From positions 25,271,126 through 25,335,125 of the forward strand of contig NC_060906.1 in the NCBI RefSeq assembly GCF_014805685.1: a DNA stretch of 64,000 nucleotides, read 5' to 3'. Position numbers and translations under genes: made by a program. Below the pieces are notes generated by a model. It was not told where the DNA came from and ran no database searches. It worked only from the letters and a program-made list of their open reading frames with translations. The stretch is from Silurus meridionalis (Eukaryota > Chordata > Actinopteri > Siluriformes > Siluridae). Of the stretch, positions 17,628 through 27,905 are shown piece after piece (positions within the stretch are counted from its first letter, which is position 1; each line of letters opens with the position of its first letter).

Positions 17628-18670
17628 GTTGGTACTTTAAATGTTGGTACTATGACTGGTAAAGGGAGAGAGGGAGCTGATATGATGGAGAGGAGAAAGG
17701 TAGATATGTTATGTGTTCAGGAGGCCAAGTGGAAAGGGAGTAAGACCAGGAACATTGGAGGTGTTTAAACTGTTCTATCATGGTGTGGATGGAAAGAGAA
17801 ATGGTGTAGGGGGGATTCTGAAGGAAGAGTACAGTAAGAGTGTAGTGGAGGTGAAGAGAGTTTCTGATAGGGTGATGATCGTGAAGCTGGAAGTTGAAGA
17901 TAAATGTCATCAGTGCCTATGCTCCACACGTGGGTTGTGTGATGGAGGAGAAGGAAAACTTCTGGAGTGAGATAGACTTTAATGGGCATGTAGGTGAAGG
18001 GAACAGAGGTGATGAGGAGGTGATGGTAGGGATGGTCTTAAGGAGAGGAATGTGGAAGAGCAGATGGTGGTAGATTTTGCTAAAAGTATGAAATGGCAGT
18101 GGTGAACACTTATTTTAAGAAGAAGGACGATCATAGGAGGACGTATAAGAGTGGAGGAAGGTGCACACAGGTGGACTATGTGCTATGCAGGAGATGCAAC
18201 CTGAAGGAGATTGGAGACTGTAAGGTGTTGGCAGGGGACAGTGTAGCTAGACAGCATCGGATGGTGGTCTGTAGGATGGTTTTAGTGGTGAAGAAGAAGA
18301 GGAGGAGAGTGAGGACTGAAAAAGAATAAGATGGTGGAAACGGAAGGAGGAAGACTGTAGTGTGAGGTTCAGGGAAGAGGTCAGACAGGAGCTCGGTGGT
18401 GGTGAAGAGGTGCTGGATGATTGTGGAACTACTGCAGAAGTGATAAGGTAGACAGCTAGAAAGGTACTTGGTGTAACATCTGAAAATCGAGAGGAAGACA
18501 AAGAGACGTGGTGCTGAAATAAGGAAGTGCAGGAGAGCAGAAGGAGAAAGAGGTTGGAGAAACAGAATTGGGATCAACAGATTGATGACAAAAGTAGGCA
18601 GGAGAACAAGGAGATGCAGCAGCAGGTGAAGAGGGATGTGGTGAAAGCCAAGGAAAAGGCATATGAGGAT
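17628..18670 (+). mobile_element. RTE-type LINE, copy 2, endonuclease part
   Basis: It starts at 'gttggtactttaaatgttgg', matching copy 1 from the endonuclease start, and runs collinearly with many frameshifts to 'aaggcatatgaggatctg'. It lacks the 5' untranslated region. The element resumes at 19386 after a hAT-derived segment. Confidence 0.8.
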
Positions 18671-18779
18671 CTGTAGAAGTTTTTTTGTATTTCCTTTTAT
18701 TTTGCTTTGTTTTACTATGCTTTCTGCTGCTAGGTAGATCTGATAACTGCCTGACCTGGATAAATGTAGGTAAAAAAAA

Positions 18780-19385
18780 ATATATTGAATGCAAGTATTT
18801 TAGGAAATTTGACTCAAACCTTTATTCAACAGAATCAACAAATAACATGTTTGCATTAATGTGAAGGGTGGTATTGAGACCTCGACTGCAGTAAACTGGG
18901 CAGGTCTGGCTCAAAAATGATGGTTTTAATGCGCAAAATGTCACGCAGGTGGGAGTCGCTTAGTCTTGTTCTCACACGGTTCTTATTCATGTTCATAACT
19001 GAGAATGTCTTCTCGCACAAGTATGTTGAGCCAAACAAGCTCAACATTTTCGTAACAAATGTTCAAATCTTTTTGAACCTGTCTTTATCCAGCTGCTGGT
19101 AAAAGTTGACGAAAGGGAGTTGTTGGTGCCGGCTGCGACACTCCATGTCACACTGCAGCTCAAAAAAACAGATCAGGCACAAAATGGGGTCGCGAGAGTT
19201 CGGCCACAAGTTTACTGCCATCTTGTGGTAAAATATAAAATAGCTTTTTTTTTACACATGTATTTTATACTGTGGACAACAGTACTGGCAGCCATATATT
19301 ATTGATTTTATGACAGAGGCTTTGAGCCAGTGAAAATATGAACGCGGGCGCATTTGGCCCGGCGGCCGGACTTTGGGCAAGTCTG
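18780..19385 (-). mobile_element. hAT transposase remnant inside RTE copy 2
   Basis: A minus-strand frame at 18856-19047, extendable upstream to about 19130, encodes the C-terminal dimerisation region of a hAT-type transposase (LFGSTYLCEKTFSVMN, RTRLSDSHLRDILRI). The right end, 'CAGACTTGCCCAAAGTCCGG' on the minus strand, resembles a hAT terminal inverted repeat. The left terminus is not clear, so the element is truncated. Confidence 0.65.
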
Positions 19386-19617
19386 ATTTAGAGAAAGCGT
19401 ACGACAGGGTGAAGAGAGGAGTTGTGGTATTGTATGAGGAAGTCTGTTGTGTCAGAGAAGTATGTGAGGGTGGTGCAGGACATGTATGAGAACAGTGTAA
19501 CAACATTAAAGTGTGAAGTAGGAACCACAGACTGTTTCAAGATGGAAGTGGAACTGCATCAAGGATCGGCTCTGAGCCCTTTCCTGTTTGCAGTGGTGAT
19601 GGACAGGTTGACGGAAT
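19386..19617 (+). mobile_element. RTE-type LINE, copy 2, reverse transcriptase part
   Basis: It matches copy 1 from 'atttagagaaagcgtacgac' to 'gatggacaggttgacgga', covering the RT core up to just before the FADD box. About 0.65 kb of element is missing between this piece and 18670, so a deletion accompanied or followed the hAT insertion. Confidence 0.8.
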
Positions 19618-20860
19618 AGGAGAGCGGTGTCACACTGCTTAAGTTATACTTTCATGTTTACCAGTGAACTCTTGTTTTGGCTTTTCTTTGAATTTAAATC
19701 AAATTACTTTGGAAAGTTTTGTCAACAATAAATCTCAGTTCCTGTTCATTATACAATAAAAAACCCAGCGCTTGATTCCTCATTATTTTCACAGCAAAAA
19801 GAAGCAAAGCTCCATAATTTTTTTTAACAATTTCACTTTTATTTTTTAAATCTGAGAATAGATGCTCTGATACTTTAATGAACAATTCTTCTTTATACAT
19901 TCATATAAACTCCATCTGTGAACGACTCCGCTCGTTATTAACGTCTGCTTTGCTGCAAAACTTGAACTGTTCTTGAGTTTGGAGACTTTATCCACTGTAT
20001 AAGGTTAAATTTGCTCTGCTCAGCTTTCTGTAGCACTTCAAAATTGGTTCTTTTCTGTTAATCTTTGGCTGGGTAGTGTTTAGCAAATGTGTCAGTCAAT
20101 GTTTGCCTTTATTTGTTGTTTGCCAATATCTGACCACATATCAAACCTAGATGAGATTCCTACTGCCACCCCCATGGCTCCAGTCTCCCACAACAATGCT
20201 CCACACCCACACCATACAAAAAAATTGCAACCTTCCATAAAAATAATTAATGAAAAATTTCCTGAACTCAAGCATTTAAACAAACTATATATTAAACTTA
20301 AGCAGAAAAACCGGTAAATAATTTAAAGGGGTGAGGGCACGGGCACCACCCCAGCTGGTCGTGCCCTAGGTGACCGCCTTGTTAGCCTATGATTAGAAAC
20401 ATTGCTACAGGCAAGCATATTTGGTAGCCAAAGCAAATAAATCTGTCCACACAAAATTAACTCTGTTCTCTTCTAAAGTTTATTTCTAAACTTATCTTGC
20501 AAGAGCAGGTACATGTGAATCAAGGGCCAGAAATTAGACAGTAAGTGACATTTTAATTGAGAAAATAATAAAATTTTATTTTTAGTGTCACATGTGATAA
20601 CTCGAACACTAAAATGAGGGTTGTTCCCCTTGAAACACTGTCCACTGTGGAACAAATAATAAAATAAAATAAAATAAATACAATACCTGTTCGAAAATGT
20701 TTATTTAATTACATGTCATTTTGCAAGGTTGCAGAGAGCCACAGCAATGGGGCTGAAAAGAGGCATGTGGATCCAGAGCCTGATGTTGGTGAGCCCTGTG
20801 ATGGATGTAACTGCCCCTCAGTCAATATGATTTAGATTTCTGTAAGAAAAAACATTCATC
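19618..20860. other. Intergenic, no gene recognised
   Basis: The sequence is A+T-rich. The longest frames (about 60-75 codons) show no motif I recognise. The stretch 'ggcacgggcaccacccc' to 'gccctaggtgaccgcc' near 20335-20380 could be the end of a DNA transposon, but no partner terminus was found. Confidence 0.4.
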
Positions 20861-20861
20861 T

Positions 20862-21015
20862 ATTCATCAACTGTGGCACTCTTATCCAAAAGCATCTTAC
20901 AATGATCACAGTTATACAACTGAGGAATTGAGGCTTAAAGGCCTTTCAAGACCTTCAAGGATTTGAACTCATAAAACTACCAATCAGAAGTCCAACACCA
21001 TAGAAGCTACCACTT
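20862..21015 (-). repeat. tRNA-derived SINE interrupted by an RTE insertion
   Basis: The sequence 'cttatccaaaagcatcttac' to 'tgaaggtcttgaaaggcc' and 'atttgaactcataaaac' fits a degenerate SINE on the minus strand. The insertion of the RTE fragment at 21016 ends it, and it may continue briefly after 21711. Confidence 0.45.
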
Positions 21016-21697
21016 TTTTTTCCCCAGCTGCTCCCATTAGGGGTCTCCAAAGCGGATCCTCCTCCTCCTTGGCCTCACTCTTTTTCCTTCCTGGTGTCTC
21101 CATGCTCAGCATTCTCCTACTTATATACCCCATGTCCCTCCTCTTTACATGTCTAAACCATCTCAATCTCACCTCACTTTGTCTCCAAAACGTCCCACAT
21201 GTGCTGTGCCTCTAATAAACTCATTTCTAATCCTGTTCATAGTCGTCTCTCCCAACGTACATCTCAACATCTTCAGCTCTGCTACCTCCAGCTCCACCTC
21301 CTGTCTTTTATTCAATGCCAGTCTCTAAACCATACAACATCTCAGGTCTCACCACAGTCCTATAAACTTTCCCTTTCACTCTCACAGATACTCTTCTATC
21401 ACAAATCACTCCTGCTATCACTTTTCTCCACTCACTGCACCCTGCCTGCACTCTTTTCTTCCCTTCTCTAACACACTCTCCATTACTTTGCACTGTTGAC
21501 CCCAGGTACCTGAACTCCTCCACCTTCTCCACCTCTTCTCCCTGCAACAGCATCACTCCACTGCCCTCCCTCTCATTCACACACATGTACTCTGTCTTAC
21601 TCCTACTGACTTTCATTCCCCTTCTCTCCAGCATGTACCTCCACCTCTCCAGACTCTTCTCAACCTGCTCACTACTCTCACCACAAATCACAACATC
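21016..21697 (-). mobile_element. 5'-truncated RTE-type LINE with target duplication
   Basis: On the minus strand it runs from just after the FADD region (CGESSEQVEKSLERWRYMLE, SKTEYMCVNERE) to the 3' end 'cccctaatgggagcagctgg'. It is flanked by a 14-bp duplication, AGAAGCTACCACTT, at 21002-21015 and 21698-21711. It is a clean 5'-truncated insertion into a SINE. Confidence 0.88.
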
Positions 21698-22042
21698 AGA
21701 AGCTACCACTTCTCATTTCATTATTCTATCTCTATTTTTGGCTAGAATGCAATCCATCGATGCTTGCCAAAAATGGTGAGTCAGCGTATGGAGATAAAGT
21801 ACAGAGGTACAACAGCCTATCTCTAAACTTGAATACAACAAAAAAGATGGTTGTTGACTTCAGGAACACACGTAATGATAACTCAACATCAACAGCTCTC
21901 ACAATCTCCACTTGAGAGCCATCTAAAAGTGTATATGAAGCAATTCTATGTATAGACAATTATTTGTTCCTTTTGACAGTTAAACAATAACATACATTTT
22001 ATATACACACATATATACACACCAGCCAGGCATAACTTTATA

Positions 22043-22440
22043 GACACAGATCAGGTATAACATTATGACCACCTGCCTAATATTGTGTTGGTCCCCTTTT
22101 GCTGCCAAAACAGTTGTGACCCATCGAGTATTAACAGCATCAACTTCTTCAGCAGTTTGAGCTACAGGAGCTCGTCTGTTGGATCGGACCACACGGCCCA
22201 GCCTTCACCTCACGTGCATCAATGAACTTGACCATCCACGATCCTGTCGCCGGTTCACCACTGTTCCTTCCTTGGACCACTTTTGATAGATGCTGACCCC
22301 ACAAGCGCTGCAGTTTTGGAGATGCTCTGACTCAGTTGTCTAGACACCACAATTTGGCCCTTGTCAAACTCCCTCAATCCTTTGCTTGGCCATTTTCACT
22401 GGTTCTATCACATAACTAATGAGGATGAAATGTTCATTTG
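22043..22440 (-). mobile_element. Internally deleted Tc1-like transposon, copy 2
   Basis: It has the same structure as copy 1. On the minus strand a start region (about 22390 to 22110; VRSNRRAPVAQTAEEV) is fused directly to the last codons (VLAAKGDQHN) and the terminal 'ggtcataatgttatacctga'. The shared junction makes this a family of defective derivatives. The left part of the coding start is diverged. Confidence 0.78.
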
Positions 22441-22777
22441 ATGCCTAATATATCCAACCCACTCTCTCTTTCTGTCTCTAGATATATACAGTGGAACCTT
22501 GATACTCATGACCTTGACGCTTGCGAATTCGATAGTTTGCGTCTTTTCATTTGGATCCGGACTAAGTGTCATGAAAATAATAAAATAGTTTTTTACACAT
22601 TTGTAGCAGTAAATAAAATGTTTATAACAAGAATTTCACAATTTATGTCGAATTTACAGTACATATACAATTTCCCTTGAAAAAGGATCCACCTAATGGA
22701 GAGTTAAAACCTCACGATTCTTTGTTACTCTCAAGAGGTCATAGAACGTAAACCCTGTGAGTATCGAGGTCACACTG

Positions 22778-22780
<3 letters not shown>

Positions 22781-22829
<49 letters not shown>
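22781..22829. repeat. (AC)n microsatellite
   Basis: An uninterrupted AC run lies about 100 bp downstream of the ZNF-3 stop codon. Confidence 0.98.
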
Positions 22830-22832
<3 letters not shown>

Positions 22833-22931
22833 GTTTAATTTGACAGGTTTCAGATTTTAGACGGCAAAATTCACAGTTTCATATGACATGACCCGAACCT
22901 CTCCAGTGTGAATGACCTGGTAAATCTGGAT

Positions 22932-24493
22932 TTATTGAATGAAACTCTTCCCACACTCTAAAAGGTGATTCTCTCCTGTGTGAATGCGTTGGTGCTGTTC
23001 GAGATTACTCCTCTGGGCGAAACTCTTCTCACAGTGAAAGCAGTGATACGGTTTCTCTCCTGTGTGAATGCGTTGGTGAATCTGGAGATCACTTTGTTGA
23101 ATAAAACTCTTCCCACACTCTGAACAGTGATGGCGTTTCTCTCCTGTGTGAATGCGTTGGTGTCGCTGGAGACTGCTGTGATGGGAAAAAGTTTTGCCAC
23201 ACTGTGAGCACTGATGAGGCTTTTGTCCAGTGTGAGTGACCTGGTGCAATTTTAAATTTCTCTGGCAATTAAAACCCTTCCCACACTGTGAGCAATGACA
23301 GAGCTTACCTACTATGTGAACTTGTTGGTGCCGTTTGAGACTACTGCGATGGCCAAAACTTTTCCCACAGTCTGAGCAGTTATACGGCTTCTCTCCAGTG
23401 TGAATTACCTGGTGAGACTGAAGCTCGCTTTGCTGAATAAAACTCTTCCCACAATCTGAACAATGATGTGGTTTCTCTTTTGTGTGAACACGGTAGTGTC
23501 GTTGGAGATTACTCTGTTGGACAAAACATTTCCCACACTGTGAGCATTGATATGGTCTCTCTCCTGTATGAATGCGCTGATGAGTCTGGAGATCGTCTCG
23601 TTGAATAAAACTCTTCCCACACTCTGAACAGTTATAGGGCTTCTCTCCTGTGTGAACGCATTGGTGTCGTTGGAGACTCCTGTGACGGATGAAAGTCATT
23701 CCACACTGTAAGCACTGATGAGGCTTTTCTCCTGTGTGAATGAACTGGTGCACCTTTAAAGTGCTCTGGCGATTAAAACTCTTTCCACACTGTGAGCACT
23801 GATACGGCTTCTCTCCTGTGTGAATGCGCTGGTGAGTCTGGAGGTGACTCTGTTGCTTAAAACTCTTCCCACAATCTGAGCAGTGATATGACTTCTCTCC
23901 TGTGTGTACACATTGATGATGTTTTAGACTGCTGGAATGGCCAAAACTTCTCCCACACTGTGAGCACTGATACGGCTTCTCTCCTGTATGAACTCGTTGG
24001 TGTTGTTTCAGACTACTGGAACGACCAAAACCTCTCCCACACTCTGAACAGTGATATGACTTCTCTCCTGTGTGAATGCGTTGGTGGTGTTTGAGACTAC
24101 TGGAATGGCCAAAACTTCTCCCACAGTCTGAACAGTGATATGACTTCTCTCCTGTGTGAACTCGCTGGTGAGTTCGGAGGTGACCTTGTTGCTTAAAACT
24201 CTTCCCACACTCTGAACAGTGATGGCGTTTCCCTCCTGTGTGAATGCGCTGGTGTCTTCTGAGATTCTTCTGGCCAGTAAAACTCTTCTCACAATGCAAA
24301 CACTGGTAGATATCTTGCTCAATATTGGGGCTTCTTGATGGCAAAACATTCTGATATATCGTCTCTCCTGGATTTATCAGTCTCTCATATTCCTTGGAGT
24401 GGCAACTTGTGATGTGCTTGTGGAGGCACTGTTGAGTTGTATAAGAAAGTGAACACCAGAAGCAGGAGAAGACTGGTAGCTGGACATCTTTTC
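22932..24493 (-). CDS. ZNF-3 terminal exon: 16 C2H2 fingers, open throughout
   Basis: The exon follows CTCCTCCAG|GAAAAGATG in phase 1. It encodes the isolated finger [18 protein letters not shown]...HKHITSCH, the [29 protein letters not shown] spacer (in parts), 16 complete C2H2 fingers with TGEKP-type linkers and a truncated last finger ([11 protein letters not shown], stop at 22932). There is no internal stop. Several fingers share GHSSSLKHH or GRSSSLKQH helices, a sign of internal block duplication (fingers 3-5). As a protein it would bind DNA; the target is unknown. Confidence 0.9.
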
Positions 24494-24580
24494 CTGGAGG
24501 AGAGAAATAAAAGTATTACAAACTCATTGTGTACTGGAGGGGGTTTGAGTCTTTAAGCACTTTAAATAACAAGATCAAAC

Positions 24581-26128
24581 TGACTAGAGAGGAAAGTGTG
24601 TTGAGAAGATGGAGGGAGTATTTTAAGCAGCTGATGAACGAGAAAATAAGAGAGAGAGAAGGTTGGATGGTGTGGCGATAGTGAAGCAGGAAGTGGATAG
24701 GATTAGTAAGGAGGAAGTGAGAGCAGCGATTAAGAGGATGAAGTGTGGAAAGTCGGTTGGACCAGATGACATACCGGTAGAAGCATGGAGATGTTTAAAA
24801 GAGATGGCAGTGGAGTTTTAAAAAGATTGTTTAACAAGATTCTGGAAGGTAAGAGGATGTCTGAGGAATGGAGAAGGTGTGTGCTGGTACCGAGCTTTAA
24901 GAATAAGGGAGATGTGCAGACCTGCAGTAACTACAGGGGAATAAAGTTGATCAGTCACACCATGAAGTTATGGGAAAGAGTAGTGGAAGCCAGGCTGAGA
25001 GAAGAGGTGACCATCTGTGAGCAACAGTATGGTTTCATGCCAAGGAAGAGCACCACAGACGCATAATGTTGATGGAGAAGTATAGAGAAGGTCAGAAGGA
25101 GCTGCATTGTGTGTTTGTGGATTTAGAGAAAGCGTACGACAGGGTGGAGAGAGGAGTTGTGGTATTGTATGAGGAAGTCTGGTGTGTCAGAGAAGTATGT
25201 GAGGGTGGTGCAGGACATGTATGAGGACAGTGTGACAGCAGTAAATTGTGCAGTATAAACAAGACTGGTTCAAGGTGGAGGTTGGACTGCATCAAGGATC
25301 GGCTCTGAGCCCTTTCCTGTTTGCAGTGATGATGGACAGGTTGACAGACAGGAATGATGTTTGCGGATGATATTGTGATTTGGGGTGAGAGTAGGGAGCA
25401 GGTTAAGAAGAGCCTGGAGAGGTGGAGGTACATGCTGGAGAGAAGGGGAATGAAAGTCAGTAAGACAGAGTACATGTGTGTGAATGAGAGGGAGGGCAGT
25501 GGAGGGGTGCGGTTGCAGGGAGAAGAGGTGGAGAAGGTGGAGGAGTTCAGGTACCTGGGGTCAACAGTGCAAATTAATGAAGAGTGTGTTGGAGAAGTGA
25601 AGAAAAGAATGCAGGCAGGGTGGAGTGGGTGGAGAAGAGTGATAGCAGGAGTGATTTGTGATAGAAGAGTGTCTGTGAGAATAAAAGGAAAGTTTATAGG
25701 ACTGTGGTGAGACCTGAGATGTTGAATGGTTTAGAGACAGTGGCATTGAGTAAAAGACAGGAGGTGGAGCTGGAGGTAGCAGAGCTGAAGATGTTGAGAT
25801 GTACGTTGGGAGAGACGACGATGAACAGGATTAGAAATGAGTTTATTAGAGAAACAGTGCATTTAGGACATTTTGGAGACAAGGTGAGGGAGGTGAGATT
25901 GAGATGGTTTGGATATGTGCAGAGGAGGGACATGGGGTATATAAGTAGGAGAATGCTGAGGAAGGAAGAAAAGAGGAAAGCCAGGGAGGAGGTTTATGGA
26001 TGTGGTGAGGGAAGACATGCAGGTAGTTGGGTTGAAAGAGGCAGATGTAGAAGAGAGAGGGGTATGGAGATGAATGATCCGGTGTGGCGACCCCTAATGC
26101 GAGAAGCCGAAAGAAGAAGAAGAAGAAG
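24581..26128 (+). mobile_element. 5'-truncated RTE-type LINE, copy 3, in ZNF-3 intron
   Basis: It runs from 'tgactagagaggaaagtg' through broken RT and C-terminal frames (CSNYRGIKL, LEKAYDR, FADDIVIWGES, LRWFGYVQRRD) to 'cgacccctaatgcgagaag' and a GAA tail. It is flanked by AAATAACAAGATCAAAC at 24564-24580 and 26129-26145. The unoccupied site is visible in ZNF-1 (about 2803), ZNF-2 (about 13685) and ZNF-4 (about 33551) as 'aa(t/c)tacaagatc(a/g)aac'. Confidence 0.9.
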
Positions 26129-26379
26129 AAATAACAAGATCAAACAACCAGCCAGATGAAACAAAGGACTTTGATGGATCACCAGGAGACCAGGTGGCCA
26201 AAGGTCCCATTCACTCCTAGCATTAACATGTGTCTTGCTTAATCAAATTGTAAGTGGTCAGGGCCAGGTACAGGATCAAATGTGTCAAAAACAGAAACAC
26301 ACTGACATAGGTCAGAACAGCTAAAATTCTATTTTGAGAAGTTGAAGCATATTCTTCAAAAGTCCTACAACTCCTCCCT

Positions 26380-26966
26380 ACTGACAAAAGACCCCTGCAT
26401 CTCCACTACTCAGATAACACTCTACAACTGACCTCTGAAGACATTTACTACAGGTTAAAGAAGCCCATCAACCAGCCATAAACACCATCCAGCTAGCGAC
26501 TACAGATCAAATAGTTCTGTGTAAAATGCAGCCAATGTACTACAACCTGGAGCACCACATCTCCATAAGGATCCATGCAGGAATCCTCTCAGAACCTCTG
26601 AAGACTCAGCCATTTCTTTGGGCCAAGACCAACCCACAACCTTTAATACCTGGGGCCGGATGGATCTGTCAAGATCCAAGGAATTTGTTGAGCCCTCAGT
26701 GTCTGGACAATGATGAATGGATCAACTTTCCCTTTAGTGCAGCAACCTGAAGTTTAACAACAGCAAGACAGTGGAGAATGAAGTGGCCATTAAAAAAAAA
26801 AAGAAGAAGAAAAAAAGGCCAAGGTTCTCTGCCTCCTCTCATGATCAATATTGACCTGTGTCTGGCACTGGTTCTATCAAGTTCTTTGTTTGCATTGACT
26901 CAAAAGAACATTTCTTTGCCAGCAGAGAAAAGCACAATATGCCAAAGAAGCACTTGTGCCGATTGT
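26380..26966 (+). mobile_element. Rex1/CR1-type LINE remnant in ZNF-3 intron
   Basis: It is the counterpart of the remnants in ZNF-1 and ZNF-2 ('gtttaacaacagcaagacag', 'agaaaagcacaatatgccaaag'), here extended upstream. An L2-type LINE inserted near 26967 splits it. The old sequence resumes at 27905 with 'gagtccatactatt'. Confidence 0.5.
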
Positions 26967-27905
26967 ACAGGGAGTCTCTCAACTCTATGGTGTACCACAG
27001 GGATGGATACTTGGCCCGGTGTTGTTCTCCCTATATATATACTACCTCCGAGTTTCGCCACCTAAGCATCATATTTGACATCAATTTGAATTTTGCGACG
27101 CAAGTAACCTCAGCTGTAAAAACAAGCTTCTTTCAATTTCGATTACTATCAAAGGTGAAGCCTTTCATTTCAATAAAAGACATGGAAAAAGCCATTCATG
27201 CTTTTATTAGTTCCAGATTAGATTACTGCACATTACTCCGTCCACTCTCTATTTACAGCTGGTTCAGAACGCTGCAGCATGGCTTTTAACTGGTACCAGT
27301 AAGCGTGTACACACCTCTCTCCACTGGCTCCCAGTACAGTACAGGATTCAATATAAAATCCTATTATTTGTTTTCAAATCTGTCTGGTACGACCCCAACC
27401 TATTTAAATCAACTTCTCTGTGCACCCATGGCTGAACATTTAGGTCCTCTCATCACGTACTGCTCAAAGCGCCTAGAACAAGATATAAATCGTGGGGTGA
27501 TCACGCCTTCTCAGTGGCAGCTCCTAACTTTGGAATTCCCTCCCTCCTGATCTCACCTCTGAAAGGGAATTCTATTCTATTCTATTTCTAAAGCTAAACT
27601 AAAGACCCACCTTTTCACCAAAGCCTGTGTTGTGTAGTAGAGGGTGTGCAGTCTTCTTAAGTTTATTTTATTTGTTGTGTTTTAATGCTTATTTTATTTC
27701 TCTTTTGGTTTAGTTCTTACGATTTACTTTTTCTTTTATAATATTGTATATTTTATGACTTATGGTAATTCTAGGGTTAGGGTTAGGGTTAACCCTAGAT
27801 TTTATTACTATTTTCCACATTGCCTCTTGCACTTTGTTCAGCACCTAGGTTCTACCTGCTAGATGTTAGGTGCTTTATAAATAAAGATTGATTGGTTGAC
27901 TGATT
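26967..27905 (+). mobile_element. L2-type LINE fragment
   Basis: It begins with a reverse-transcriptase box (YGVPQG-ILGPVLFSLYIY) at about 26980-27040. It continues in broken frames with FISSRLDYC near 27205-27230 and later RT-tail motifs. It ends with 'ggtgctttataaataaagattgattgg', a typical tail. 'gagtc' occurs at both borders and may be a short target duplication. Confidence 0.7.
27773..27798. repeat. Short inverted telomere-like repeat
   Basis: About three GGGTTA units are followed directly by AACCCTAG, so the two strands' motifs meet head to head. It lies inside the L2-type fragment. Confidence 0.7.
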
